Assembly: GCF_000485595.1 (NCBI RefSeq)
Contig: NW_014577354.1
Span: forward strand, 327,886 to 376,943
DNA length: 49,058 nt
From: Priapulus caudatus
Lineage: Eukaryota; Priapulida; Priapulimorpha; Priapulimorphida; Priapulidae
Direction: 5' to 3'
Below the pieces are notes generated by a model. It ran no database searches, was not told the origin of the DNA, and worked only from the letters and a program-made list of their open reading frames with translations. Numbering within the stretch: position 1 is the stretch's first letter; each line of letters starts with the position of its first letter. The position numbers were made by a program, and so were the translations under genes. Below are positions 11,283-22,195 of the stretch, piece after piece.

Positions 11283-11335
11283 CGTGTAGCTTTACTGCAG
11301 CGCGTCTGCTAAAAGAGACGCAGCACTTGAGCTGA
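11283..11335 (+). CDS. Proposed last exon of the IGFBP-Kazal-Ig gene
   Basis: After the CT-rich tract, CTGCTAG gives an acceptor. In the required phase 1 the exon reads ACSFTAARLLKETQHLS and stops at TGA (11333-11335). Total protein would be 253 residues. This is the nearest exon that fits phase and polypyrimidine rules. I do not recognise the tail, which is not conserved in the family. The alternative at 30955-31109 is less likely. An inverted-repeat element starts two bases after the stop. Confidence 0.45.
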
Positions 11336-11336
11336 A

Positions 11337-12174
11337 GGGGTCGTTGTCGTATCAAGTACTACAGATATGTACCCGAGGTACGTATATGTATACACAAGTG
11401 TACCATACCTGTATCTTCTCAGCATATATGTACCCTGTGTTTACATAAACGTACCTGCCCCGCGGGCAGCACATGAAACCACGCGATAAAGTACGAGAAT
11501 GTCGTAAACCTTCAAAACAAGAGAACAAACGCCATTTGTAAATGTTTGTTTTAGTTTATAACCGTTAGATAAGTAAGTTTTCTGATGTATTTTCCATGAA
11601 AAACACATATTTTACTCATTAATATAACATATAATATTACTATAATTGCAATTATTTGTGCAAATGTGTTATTTTCATCTTAATCTTAATTGTTATCAGA
11701 GGGTCTGGGCTTAAGTTATAGCTGCCGAGTTTGGTTTAGTTAGGAAATGATAATACGCTTTGCGTATCCGTATCGTTCCGCCTATACGGCAGTGTTAACA
11801 GGTATCAGGATATGCAGTGTAGGGGCCTATACGCAATACGTTTTTGTTCTACTTTCTGTTTATGTTCGTGGACCGATTAGTTTACAGCTGACCTCAGGGT
11901 TTTTGGTAAATAATTCGGGATTTTGGCTACAAGTCATGGAGGCTGACATCTTGCCAAATTCCAGCCAATCAGAAGGTGCTAAATTCTTCCTATGTTATAC
12001 CGTTTTCCGGCTTTTACGACAATACCACGTGACTGAACGAGACTTCCCGCCTGGGTACATTTATGGAGCGCAGCGGTACGGTTATGTAGAAACAACATTG
12101 GTCAGGTACACTTGTGCATACATATATGTACCTCGGGTACATATCTGTATAGTACCTGATACGACAACGACCCC
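11337..12174. mobile_element. 838-bp element with about 75-bp terminal inverted repeats
   Basis: The left end GGGGTCGTTGTCGTATCA and following bases (ATATGTACCCGAGGTAC, ACACAAGTGTACC) are repeated in inverse orientation at the right end (to 12174). The direct repeat GCAGCACTT flanks it (8 bases outside on the left, 4 on the right), a possible 8-9-bp target duplication as in hAT elements. There is no transposase inside: the 176-codon frame at 11747-12277 runs through the right inverted repeat. This is a non-autonomous element, copied in X' at 33914-34860. Confidence 0.75.
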
Positions 12175-12242
12175 ATCTGCAGCACTTAACAACGCGCGAG
12201 CTTTCACGCGCTTCCTGTCGCGTACTGCGTTTACTGTTGCTG

Positions 12243-12509
12243 CCACAGGCACTTGGGACAGAGTCAATAAAAAATGAAAATAATATGAACGCACATTTAC
12301 AAATAGGGACTACCGTAACTACTACCGTACCTCTCAATTACAGTTCCACTGTTGTGTCACTGTATATCAACTTTCCTTCATAAAAACTAACGCCGAACGC
12401 TCCCGCACTCGCCGCTGCGAGTGTGCTGTATCGCCATTATAATGATAATATATATATAAATATATATATATAACTTTTTGTGCACTGACTCTGTCCCAAG
12501 TGCCTGTGG
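12243..12509. mobile_element. 267-bp MITE with 6-bp target duplication
   Basis: Perfect terminal inverted repeats of at least 24 bases (CCACAGGCACTTGGGACAGA and on). They are flanked immediately on both sides by TTGCTG, a clean target-site duplication. The interior is A/T-rich with TA runs and has no coding capacity. An AATAAA at about 12265 could serve as a polyadenylation signal for the gene upstream; this is inference only. Confidence 0.88.
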
Positions 12510-14240
12510 TTGCTGCTCCACGATTATATTCTTTCTCTGCTCGTTAGTCCGCTCCTATATACAGTAGTCTCGGCTTACGCTGCAATTAAATGACATCCCC
12601 GTTTCGTTGGCTTGCTGTTGCAGATTAAGAATCGTAGAAGCCGATGAGTCTCCAGCGTCGAGAGCATGATAGAGAAATCTAGGACGTTCGACTCGATCCC
12701 CTTCTACGGTCAGCGTGGGTAGCTTGGCGGCAAAAACTCGTCTGCTTTTTGTCAGCGCAGACGCAGAACGCAAAAAGCACTTCTCGCTCGCTCTCACGTT
12801 GGTCTGTTTCACGACGGGAATCTTACAGCGTTCACGAATATATCGCATATCCAGACTGTGGGCATATCCGTCTTGGTCCCCCCCCCGCGCTTAACTCCTT
12901 AGCCAATACCGCCCTGTGCAATAAACCACAGAAGAGACATATTTGTTTGATATGAATTAGATTTATTGCATAAGAATATACGCATGTGGTGAAAAATAGG
13001 CCGTTGAGTGTCGTTTTGGTTAATTCTGCGAGGTGCTTGATCCGCTGCTGCTGCCGTGCACGAAATACTGTCGCTTTCTACAGCTGCGGCTCTCGACTGT
13101 GAGTATTTACTATACCGCGTGTGTACTGTACACGCATACGCACGTCCCGGTCGGGTGAGAGCGCATAGTGAAAGGGCGTAGCTTCCTTTACCTATCCACA
13201 CGCCTTTCTAGGGCTGTGCCCGCTATAATAGCCAGACCATGAAAGATGGCACGTTCGTTAGTGCTGCGCGAAAGCTGTGTCGGGCTGCGCGCGTGGCGAC
13301 CACTGAACTATAGCAATTTGTTATAATATTGTTATAGTTCTGTGGCGGCGACAGCAAAAAAATTAAAATTATAATGGCGCAGAAACAGAAGCAGGGCAAT
13401 CACGCCATCTTACGGCAGAATACCTACCGATAAAATATCTTTAATTAAAATTTTATGATAAGAAGAAGATAGGCTCATACATCGTTATATCGTTGGCAAT
13501 GGAAACATGGTGCTATTCTATAATGCATTTATATACAAAAACATATTTTTTATGCGATTTCATTATGTGTGTAATTAAAAACATATAAACCATGGGTTTT
13601 ATGCTCTTGGTGTAATTTTATGTTCACGTCGCGTCGTTAGTAACCGCAACTAGGCGTAAAGTGGCTAGGCCATTTGCTTTGCTTTATGTGCGATGCACTG
13701 AAATTATATTTGTTTTGTGTACGTTAGATATGTCACTACTGTATCAAATTATTACAAAAAAATACGTGGCGCAGACGTAGATGGCATACGATTTACTGTT
13801 GATTGGCAGAGAGGTGATAATCATCAAAAATAAACAAATACGGTGTGGTTTACTTGTTTTATCTCAACGCCGTTGTTTATTTAATTAAATATTGTCCCTT
13901 TTATTGAACAATTCGGAATAGCTGCACGTGCACCGTATTCTAATGAAACTTATGTAATGAAACTTATCTTTTAATAAAATCAGCGTATCGAATCTATTCG
14001 ATGTGATTAATTGTGTTACGTTGATTGCATTCCACCTATATAAGATATGTAGACGTTTACCGCGCGATATATCTTCTAATTGTAATTTAGAATGAGTAAG
14101 GAAATTGTTGAGGACAGTGAGAGAAGAGGACAGGGGAAGGGAATAAAATGCAATAAAAGGTGAAAGGTCTATCGTGGCTTGCTCACGTAGACATACTCTT
14201 CACGCGATGAGCTGTCTGACAAATAAATACAGGTAAAAAA
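12510..14240. other. Intergenic DNA downstream of the gene
   Basis: No gene established. A minus-strand frame (12555-12848) has protein-like composition but no recognisable domain. A 36-base foldback lies at 13305-13340 (GAACTATAGCAAT near the left end, TATAGTTC at the right). A/T-rich from about 13360. Confidence 0.45.
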
Positions 14241-14243
14241 AAA
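14235..14243 (-). terminator. Pol III T-run terminator of tRNA-Arg
   Basis: Nine consecutive A on the plus strand (T on the tRNA strand) follow directly after the discriminator base. Confidence 0.9.
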
Positions 14244-14316
14244 TGACCACGAAGGGACTCGAACCCTCAATCTTCTGATTCGAAGTCAGACGCCTTATCC
14301 ATTAGGCCACGCGGCC
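14244..14316 (-). tRNA. tRNA-Arg (anticodon UCG)
   Basis: The minus strand reads GGCCGCGTGGCCTAATGGAT at the 5' end, an anticodon arm CTGACTTCGAATCAG with anticodon TCG, a T arm with GGTTCGAGTCC, and a 3' acceptor strand CGTGGTC with discriminator A. All stems pair (with two G-U pairs in the acceptor). There is no intron and no encoded CCA, as expected for eukaryotes. Internal A and B boxes are intact (TGGCCTAATGG and GGTTCGAGTCC). A run of nine Ts right after the 3' end is a Pol III terminator. It decodes CGA. Confidence 0.97.
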
Positions 14317-14329
14317 TCCGGGATTTATC

Positions 14330-15330
14330 GACATGCAATTCCACGTGAGAGGGGCTAGCGGCGTCACCTAGGTGAGCGACTCACGCAGGATGTATACAGC
14401 ACATGAATATTATTTATAGTTCTGCAATTAAGAGCGAGATCGGAGTATGGGACCACGGGGATTTGCGAGGGGTTTGCATCTCCGTGACTGCTAGTTTGAT
14501 TGTCTATAGTATGTGACAAAGATTTCTCTCGGTTTTAAATAGAATAGAGTGCTTCCAAATAAAAAAAAATATAAGGAGCACATATGGCGCTATCGTGCCC
14601 TTGAAAATATATATTCAAACTCGGTCGGATTGCAACTGTGTTCTCTATATGAAATTCTGTTTTGGTGTGTATAACACCTGCCCCCCCCCCAACTCACACA
14701 CAGCCGCTCCATATGCCCGCAGCCCACCCCATCATTTCCTTCTTTAATTCTTGGACCCGCACCTGTATAGGTGTACCCAAGCATTATGCTGACATAACAG
14801 GATACCATTACAGATAGTACTTAACTAACAAAGCCACGTAATCTTATATACCATAGTGTTATACTGGAACGTGAACACAGATAGATAGTGAACATCAGCG
14901 CCACCTATCGCGAGCTAATTTAATAATGGCTACGTATAAAAGATCAGCGCCAGTTGGCTGAAATCGGTCACGCGATGTCGTTGAAAGTGTGTTTGAAATA
15001 AGAACGGCAAACGCCCGAGAGAAGTAGATGTTCAAATTTTCCATAGAAACCAAAAAGATTTCCAAAAGGACTCGTATGATATATGAAATATTGCAGTAAT
15101 ACTTTGTCATGATGCGTAAATGGGTTTGTATGAATGGCAACAAAAACTGTAATGGAAACGTGTTTGCGCGTAGACCTAGACCGCGTTTATATCGCCACTG
15201 TTGACACTCACTCACCTGGCGACTACAGATTGCTAATGAAATTGCTTGGGTCAATCAAATAATCAATCAATCATTGTACATATTTGCCAATAAATCTCGA
15301 CGCATTCGCGCGGTCTTCGCAACATTGTCA
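14330..15330. other. Intergenic DNA, no gene seen
   Basis: Mixed sequence with a short C-run (about 14681-14690). The minus-strand frames have no motifs. Confidence 0.5.
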
Positions 15331-15333
15331 CTG

Positions 15334-15657
15334 TTAGTAAGGCTGAGAGGGTCTATGTCCCCCGGGGTACTGCCGGAACGTACCCTGGGTACGGTGGGGT
15401 ATACCGGAACGTACCTTGGTACTATCTAATATGCCGGACCGTACCTCGCCTACTCCACTAACGAGTCTAGGGAGTCGCCTACGCCTACTCCCTAACCCAA
15501 ACCCGAACCCTAACCCTAATCCTAACCCTAACCCTAACCCTAATCCTAACCCTAACCATATCAAATAGTGACCAGGGTACGTTCCGGTATACCGGACCGT
15601 ACCCAGGGTACGTACCGGCAGTACCCTGGGGGACATATACCCTATGAGCCGCAGTAA
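15334..15657. mobile_element. Inverted-repeat element enclosing a telomere-like tract
   Basis: Inverted arms of about 90-100 bases (left from about 15334, right to about 15657) share GGGTCTATGTCCCC-, TACTGCCGG-, ACGTACCCTGGGTACGG- and TATACCGGAACGTACC-like blocks. Between them lies a tract of (CCCTAA)n with CCCTAAT variants at about 15488-15556, the vertebrate-type telomere motif. No target duplication is obvious and there is no coding region. Copy in X': 38067-38418. Confidence 0.85.
15488..15556. repeat. Interstitial telomere-like repeat, about 11 units
   Basis: CCCTAACCC, ACCCGAACCCTAACCCTAAT and similar: mostly CCCTAA, with CCCTAAT and CCCGAA variants. It sits inside the inverted-repeat element, not at a chromosome end. 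Confidence 0.95.
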
Positions 15658-15659
15658 GA

Positions 15660-16190
15660 GCATGCAGCAAGAGGTACACACGCGGTCGATCGGACTTTAA
15701 TATACATTCATTTTAGACGCAATTACCAGCCGTATATACGCGGAGCGTACAGCGCACTGGGGAAATTCCTTTTGTCTCTCCTAATTGCCTATAAACATCG
15801 CAGCGACGTATACCGTGATCAGGTGAGGCTGGTTCTGTCGCTGCTGCTGCTGCTGCTGCTGCCGCTGCCGAGGTAAAGGGGAAGTTGTTTGTAAGTTCGG
15901 CTGATCGCGCGCGCGAGCGGTTGCTGTAGTATACAACCATAACTGCGGGAACTGCACGCAGAACGCGTTGATTTACACCCGTTCCTCGATATGTTACGTT
16001 GTATAGTTCTGCGCTGCATCGCGATATTTTCTCGAGTAGCTTAATCACCACGTTGATTTTGACACGGAGCATGGCTAAACCGTAAATACTTCAACTAAAA
16101 AAATAAATGTATTTAAAATAGAAATGAATCGCATAGGCGACAGATTGATGAGTGATTGAACACACGCACGCATGCATGCAGAACCGTGAA
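15660..16190. other. Intergenic DNA with short CTG run
   Basis: (GCTGCT)n at about 15838-15862 only. No gene found. Confidence 0.5.
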
Positions 16191-16204
16191 CTTTAAAGCA
16201 TCTT

Positions 16205-16395
16205 TCCTATCTCTCCCCCTGCCCCTCCCTCTCCCCTCTTCCTTCCCTCCACCTCTTTTTCCTCTCCCCTCCTCCTCCCCTACCCTCGTCCTTCCCTTCA
16301 CCTCTTCCACCCCTCCCCTCCTCCATCCCTCCCTCTCCCCTTCCCCTCCTACTCCCCTCCCCTTCTCCTCCCCTCCAGCTCTCCTTCCCTCAACC
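16205..16395. repeat. C/T-rich tract
   Basis: CCCCTCC/TCCCCTCC repeats. The long frames on both strands are low-complexity. Confidence 0.9.
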
Positions 16396-16577
16396 CTTGG
16401 CTTCTCGGGCGTCGATTTCCACTGTGCGTAATAAGCAAAACTGTCATCGAGGCAGAAATGTGTCAGCGTGTAAATGCATATGAGCGAGAACGCCGCCATC
16501 ACGCTGTCATTCTCATCTCGTTCAGATTTACCTGCGGAAGCCGATTGTGGGGAAATTAACCGGAAGCCTGCAACGGC

Positions 16578-16890
16578 GAGCTGTCTGTCTGTCTGGCTGG
16601 CTGTCTGTCTGTATGTCTGCCTGCCTGCCTGCCTGTCTGTTTGTCTGTCTGTCTGTGTGTCGGTCGGTCTGTCTGTCTGTCTGCCTGCCTGCCTGTCTGC
16701 CGCCTGTCTGCCTGTCTGCCTGCCTGTCTGCCTGCCTGTCTGTCTTTCTGTCTGTCTGTCTGCCTGTCTGCCTGCCTGTCTGCCGCTCTGCTCTGTCTGT
16801 CTCCTGTCTGTCTGCTGCTGTCTGTTCTGTCTGTCTGTCTGATCTGTCTGTCTGTCTGGTCTGGTCGTCTGTCGCTGTCTGTCTGTCTGT
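16578..16890. repeat. CTGT/CTGC tetranucleotide array
   Basis: (CTGT)n and (CTGC)n blocks of about 310 bases. The frames encode CLSV or DRQT repeats and are not genes. Matched by a longer version at 39468-39940 in X'. Confidence 0.95.
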
Positions 16891-17129
16891 CACGGGAGCT
16901 GCCAAGGGCAGGACACGCACCTGCGCAATGCGGGCACGCCCTACACGCGGTAAAACAGCGGTAGTGGTTTGGGGCAAAAGTGTGCCAATGTAGCGTTGGT
17001 TAAATCTCGCTGACAGCGGTGCGCGAGAAATGTTTTCGTAGGAAATTAATTAAGCGCGTACGAAATTAGACCTTTCTACTGACTGCTACTCTGGCAGCGC
17101 TGTCTAATACATGTCAGCGTAACATGTTT

Positions 17130-17273
17130 ACCCCCCCCCCCCCGCTTTATCGGGCCTCGGTTTAAATCGGGTGCGCATGCTTTTAACTAACACGTGTTTT
17201 TCGAAGCACAATTCAACCACGCCACGTTGTCGGTGCACACACGCTTATATATATATATTATATATATATATAT

Positions 17274-17304
<31 letters not shown>

Positions 17305-17528
17305 TAGAGAGAGAGGAGGGGGGGGAGAGGGGACGCGCGAGAAAGAGCAAAAAGCGAGAAGAAGGAGGGAGAAAGAAGAAAGCGAGAGCAGAGCAGAGAG
17401 AAAGAAAAGAGAGAGCGGCGGGATAGATGTGGGGAGGAGAAAGAAGAAAGAGAGAGAGAGATAGAAAGAAAGGAAGAGAGAGCGGCGGGAGGAGCGAGGA
17501 GAAGGAGAACAGAGAGCGAGAGAGAGGG
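17130..17528. repeat. C-run, TA run and GA-rich tract
   Basis: C-run at about 17131-17142, (TA)n at about 17247-17272, then GAGA/GAAAGA-rich DNA to 17528. Purine-strand bias only. Confidence 0.9.
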
Positions 17529-18154
17529 AGAAGAGGCATGCTGGGCATCGACTAATTATAACACGCAAATGCTTCGCGCTTGTCTATATGTTCATACGCT
17601 TGGTACTTGCGGCTACGAAACACACGTATATTTGCCGTAGCCTGCCCGCCTGACTAGCCATAATAATTATATTGCCAATGAGAGCCCCTCACCTCGCCTC
17701 CCCTCCCCCTGCCTCTCCCGACTTTCCCCTACCCACCTCCCTCTCCCCTCCCCCTGTCTCTCCCGCACTTTCCCCTCTCCTCATCTCCATCTTCCCTTCC
17801 CCTCCTCCACCTCCCTCTCCCCACCCCCTCTCCTCACCTCCTCTAGATCGTCCGTCCCCGTTCTAGGTGCAGTGAACACCGGTGACCGTGCATCTGACTT
17901 CTGTTATCATCCTTAACGTTTGTCGTGTGTGGGATTTCCAACACGAATCCCACCCCCTAGCTATAGCTAATGCTTGGAGTTAGCTCACTCCAATCACAGT
18001 GTCGCCGTGACGACGACAGCATAAGAATCTGCGTCCCTTATAGTGAGTGTATATTGAGTGGCATCCCTAGTTAGGTCCCACATATACATTAATCTTACAT
18101 TGTCGTCCTCATATAATGACCATAATGATACCGTTCGTGTGCGGTATTATAATA

Positions 18155-18158
18155 TATA

Positions 18159-18213
<55 letters not shown>

Positions 18214-18232
18214 TATATATATATATATATCA
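18155..18232. repeat. TA microsatellite
   Basis: (TA)n of about 70 bases with a small interruption. It leads directly into two foldbacks. Confidence 0.95.
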
Positions 18233-18350
18233 GGACGTTAATAAGAATATTTGTCTCTTATACTCCATATATATCAAGGAGTAGATAATAACTAATCAAT
18301 GTAAGGTAAGTAGTAATAAGTCGTTATTATGCTACTCTTGATATATATCA
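18215..18350. repeat. Two adjacent imperfect foldbacks in a TA tract
   Basis: The arms ATATATCAAGGAGTAGATAA (from about 18269) and the inverse of GTTATTATGCTACTCTTGAT (to about 18350) pair round a loop of about 35 bases. Just before, ATATCAGGACGTTAATAAG and CTTATACTCCATATATAT form a weaker second one. The arms resemble those at 42053-42115 and 45872-45940. Confidence 0.75.
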
Positions 18351-18353
18351 ATA

Positions 18354-18570
18354 TATGTGTGTGTGTGGTGTGTGTGCTGTGTGTGTGTGCGTGGTGCGTG
18401 TCGCGTGTGCGTGTGCGCTGTCGCGTGTGCGTGTGCCGTGTGCGGTGTGCGTGTGCGTGTGCGTGAGCCGTGAGCGTGTGTGTGTGTGTGTGTGTTGTGT
18501 GTTGTGTCTGTGTGTGTGTGTGTGTGTAGCCGCGCAGGCGTGTGTCGTGTGTGTTGTGTGTGTGTGTGTG

Positions 18571-18602
<32 letters not shown>

Positions 18603-18735
18603 TAATGGTATGCATCGAGGGACAATACAACAAGTTTCTTCTTTGTCTTCTCCTCATCCCTCTTCTTCCTTCTTCTTTTTCTTCTTCTTCTTCTCCGTTT
18701 CTTTTCTTCTTCTTTTTTTCTTCCCTCTTCTTCTC
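18354..18735. repeat. GT-rich array and CTT tract
   Basis: Degenerate (GT)n with GCGT to about 18600, then (CTT)n/TTC-rich DNA from about 18637. No gene. Confidence 0.95.
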
Positions 18736-19049
18736 TGAATACGCTCTTAAAAACGCACTCATTCGTACGAAAATGAAGTCCGTTGAATTTCTAATCAGTC
18801 GTACATAAACCAAAAAATGAAGCGAACAAACCCGAATTCATAATTTTAAACACGCCGTCGTGCGCCATAAAGGACGGTCAGCTTCGATTTTACTGCCCTG
18901 CCAACTGGTGAACGTGTACGTCGAAAATTTGTCCCACATTAACCTTGCGAAAGGAGTTTTGATAGACCGCTAATAGCACGCGCATATACCAGCCGCTCGG
19001 AATATCGCGCAAACCGCGTTGACAGTGCAGTGAGGAAATCTTTCGCAAA

Positions 19050-20175
19050 TGCTGATCTATACCTCGCTTATACTCCCACCTATACCGGTGTAGTCTCCTT
19101 CGCTTCCCGGCTGCAGGAGTATACGACCAATCTAGTTCTACCAGCGTAGCCCCTTTCGCTCCCGCTCATAGGGTTTTGACGGCCAACCTAGCTCTACTGG
19201 TGTACCCCCATCGCTCCGCTAACAGGGCTTATACGACCAACCTAGCCTCTACCAGCGGTAGCCCCTCGGATCCCGCTACAGCGGCTATTCACGCCAACCT
19301 AGCTCTACGCAGCGTAGCCCGCTTCGATCCCCGCTACAGGGATAATACGAACCAACCTAGCTCTAGCCAGGCGTAGCCCTCGGATCCGTCTACAGCGGCT
19401 ATCACGACCAACCTAGGCTCTACAGCGTCAGCCCCTCGATCCCGCTACAGGGCTATACGACCAAACCTAGCTCTACGAGGTTTACCCCATCGCTCCGTAC
19501 ACGGGCTATACGACAACCTGAGCTCTACCAGCGTAGCCCCTCGATTCGCGCTAACAGGGCTATTACGACCAAACCTAGGCTCTACCAGCGTAGCCCTCGA
19601 TCGCCGGCTACAGAGGCTATACGTACACCTAGCGCTCTACCAGCGTAGCCCCTCGATCCCGCTAACAGGCTATACGACCAACCTGTACCGCTCTACCAGC
19701 GTAGCCCCTCTGCACTCCCGGCATACAGGGCTATAGCGACCAACCTAGCTCTACCAGCGAGCCGCCTCGATGCCGCTACAGGCTAATACGACCAACCTAG
19801 CTTCTACCAGCGTAGCCCCTCGATCCCGCTACAGGGGACTATACGAACCACCAACCTCAAGCTCTACCAGCGTAGCCCCTCGGATCCCGCTACAGGGATA
19901 TACGACCAACCTAAGCTCTACGCAGCGTAAGCCCCTCGATCCCGCTACAGGGCTATAACACACACCTAGCTCTACCCAAGCGTAGCCGCCTCGGATTCCG
20001 CTACAGGGCTTACGACCGAACCTAGCTCTACCAGCTAGCCTCGATCCCGCTACAGGGCTATACGGACAAACCTACGCTCTACAGGCGTAGGCCCTCGATC
20101 CCGCTACCCGAAGGGCTGTTGACGACCAAACCTAGCTCTATCATGTGACCCCATCGCTCCCGCTACAGCCTAGAG
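19050..20175. repeat. 52-bp satellite, about 20 copies
   Basis: The unit is CTAGCTCTACCAGCGTAGCC, CCTCGATCCCGCTACAGGGC, TATACGACCAAC. Copies differ almost only by one-base insertions and deletions, the signature of uncorrected long reads, so true copies are probably more alike than they look. Frames through it are broken and meaningless. Confidence 0.95.
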
Positions 20176-20819
20176 TTACTCCACCACGCACTCAGCCTTT
20201 ATTAATTGTACGTGACGCCTTCGCTTACACCTGCTGACTCACACCGGCGGAATGTCGCTAATTACACAAAGTATAACCGGATTCCTGCATCCTATTGGCA
20301 CGGATGTATCAGAGACGGAATTTCGATTTAGTGGCTGTCTACGCTACATTAAGCAAGACTAGGTTTGCGCCGAACGATGGAGGGGAAACGCCGCGGATAT
20401 CGCTTAATTTTAATAGTTTTAGGTTAATTACTACTCTTTGGTCGATCTTGATTGTTTGGCACAAAGTGGTTGGGGTTGTTGTCTTGAACTGAATTTACGC
20501 CGATGGAAAAATTGTAAACGGTGCATTCTTACTGTAACATGTGCTACGCCATCGTGTTCAGACGTGGTGGTGTGTGCGCGGGGCGTATTTCCCCGCTCTT
20601 TCCATCGAAACACGCAGCGGCAGTTATGACGCCACATTAATAACAGCAATAATCACTGCAGTTGTACTTATGCGCTATGCAATAAGCGCATCCTCACGAT
20701 GCGTGAAACTGTACCTTAATACGGGCGGAAGCATTCCCCGACGCTGTCACGGCATTGTGTTTTACTTCGAAGTATCTTGTTGTGTGTCGTTGTTTATGTT
20801 TGCACGATAACGCTAATGC
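20176..20819. other. Intergenic DNA, no gene seen
   Basis: Mixed sequence. Frames of 60-90 codons on both strands have no motif. Confidence 0.5.
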
Positions 20820-21203
20820 TAGGGGCACACGAGCGTTACTTTTCGGCCGATCGACGAAGGACAACGTAGCGAATTTGAGAGCCGAATACGCGTTACGCCA
20901 CTCGACGACGATCACATGATCACATGATGCGATACACATGATATATCAGACAACCACGTCCGATTGTTTAGGAAAAATCGATTCGGCGATCAAAATACGC
21001 CGGACACGGGCACCACGAGCGAAATTTGCCAGTAAATAATCGCCGGCGTAAATAATCGCCCGAAAATATCTAACATTTTGGATACGGGCGATTCGTGCGG
21101 GCGATTAAAATCGGCGTCGACGTGAACGGGCACACGGGCGAATTTTTCGAGCGATTTTAAAATTCGCGGCGATCGGGCGATAAAAATCGCTCGTGTGCCC
21201 CTA
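20820..21203. mobile_element. 384-bp MITE-like element
   Basis: Perfect 16-base terminal inverted repeats TAGGGGCACACGAGCG, with related GGGCACACGGGCG motifs and CGGCGAT/CGGGCGAT blocks inside that also pair. A target duplication is not clear. It is non-coding and probably hAT-like from the AGGGG start (inference). Confidence 0.75.
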
Positions 21204-21940
21204 CCTTTAAGCGTGCGTGTTTTTTGCAGCCGCGATGATGCGCTCGCTACTCGAGGAATTTGTGATTTACATCTATGAGAAAAAATTGCTATATTAGTTA
21301 CGCTTTTCCCCCGTGATAGTCGATGCGCTTTTGTCGATTTAACGATGCGAGAGTTTATGCAAATGACGCGCCGTACGGTCGTTGACTGGGGATGTTCGAA
21401 ATGTAAGTGCAGACAATCGCAAAAAAACACGACAGTTAATATGATGAAATATCTTTTAGACGAAACACGACGCACGACTAGTGTTTTAAATGGCGTAGAA
21501 TATAGTATCACAGTAGAATAAAAGAAATATATAATAACATCGTAATAGAAGCTATACGCGAGGAATTTCGAGTGCACGAGCGGGAGAAGCGTGTCTTGGT
21601 CGGCCATATACAGCGGCGAACATCGTCAGAAACACGCATGTATCATGCAGCCTGATCAGTCTTTGTTCTCGTCGTCTAGACATACCTTGCCCTGTTACCC
21701 TCTACGTCCCTGATGCCTGGATTCTACGTGCGTTTGAAAGTTAAGCTCTGTATGTAGCGGAAATACACGACAATGATTAGTTCAAGAGCTTGTGAAATTT
21801 GTGCAGATACAATCAGACTGATGATATTCTTACGATATCCTATTATTGCCCCCCTTCCTCCCCCGATAATATCTTGCCAACGTGCACGTTCATTCGTTTT
21901 CTAAATTCAGTCTTTCAAGCTCCGTGTACCTGCTCCTTTT
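21204..21940. other. Intergenic DNA, no gene seen
   Basis: A 205-codon minus-strand frame overlapping the MITE and this region (20990-21607) has no recognisable domain and crosses the element boundary, so it is not called. Confidence 0.5.
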
Positions 21941-21984
21941 TGGGTCATCTTTTTGGGGGTAGAGGTGCTCCACCTAAATGTAAA

Positions 21985-22195
21985 AATTGAGGGCAAAAAG
22001 ATGGCTCGATAGTGCAAACATAGGGCAAAAAAATGGCAAGTAAAAGATTGGGGAGGCAAAAAGATAGCTAGGAAAATATTTGGGAGCAAAAAGATGGCAA
22101 GAAAAACGAAAAATGGGGGGGGGCAATAATGCGACACATATATATAATACGTCACTAGGCGGAGTACCCCCCCCCCAGGGGGGGGGCTCCCGGCC
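21985..22195. repeat. Degenerate GGCAAAAAGATGGC repeat and G/C runs
   Basis: Four copies of a unit of about 35 bases carrying GGCAAAAAGATGGC (about 21992, 22022, 22056 and 22085), then homopolymer C and G runs at about 22168-22188 that form a small hairpin. Confidence 0.75.

Larger units (their letters stand above)
10100..17718. repeat. Block X (first copy of the duplicated block)
   Basis: This whole block recurs as X' at 32477-40720 in the same order: Ig exons, CT array, inverted-repeat elements, tRNA-Arg, telomere-like tract, CTGT array and GA array. X is the cleaner copy, and its exons are intact and splice in frame. Confidence 0.95.

Noticed and set aside
11747-12277. 176-codon plus-strand frame
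   Set aside because: It crosses the right end of one inverted-repeat element into the next and is not preserved in X'. No motif.
12555-12848. 97-codon minus-strand frame with protein-like composition
   Set aside because: Possible splice sites exist, but there is no recognisable domain, and the otherwise well-preserved X' copy breaks the frame. Could be revisited with transcripts.
15334-15681. Leu-Gly repeat protein on the minus strand
   Set aside because: It is the translation of the TTAGGG tract inside the inverted-repeat element.
20990-21607. 205-codon minus-strand frame
   Set aside because: It starts outside and ends inside a MITE, and no domain or compositional support is seen.
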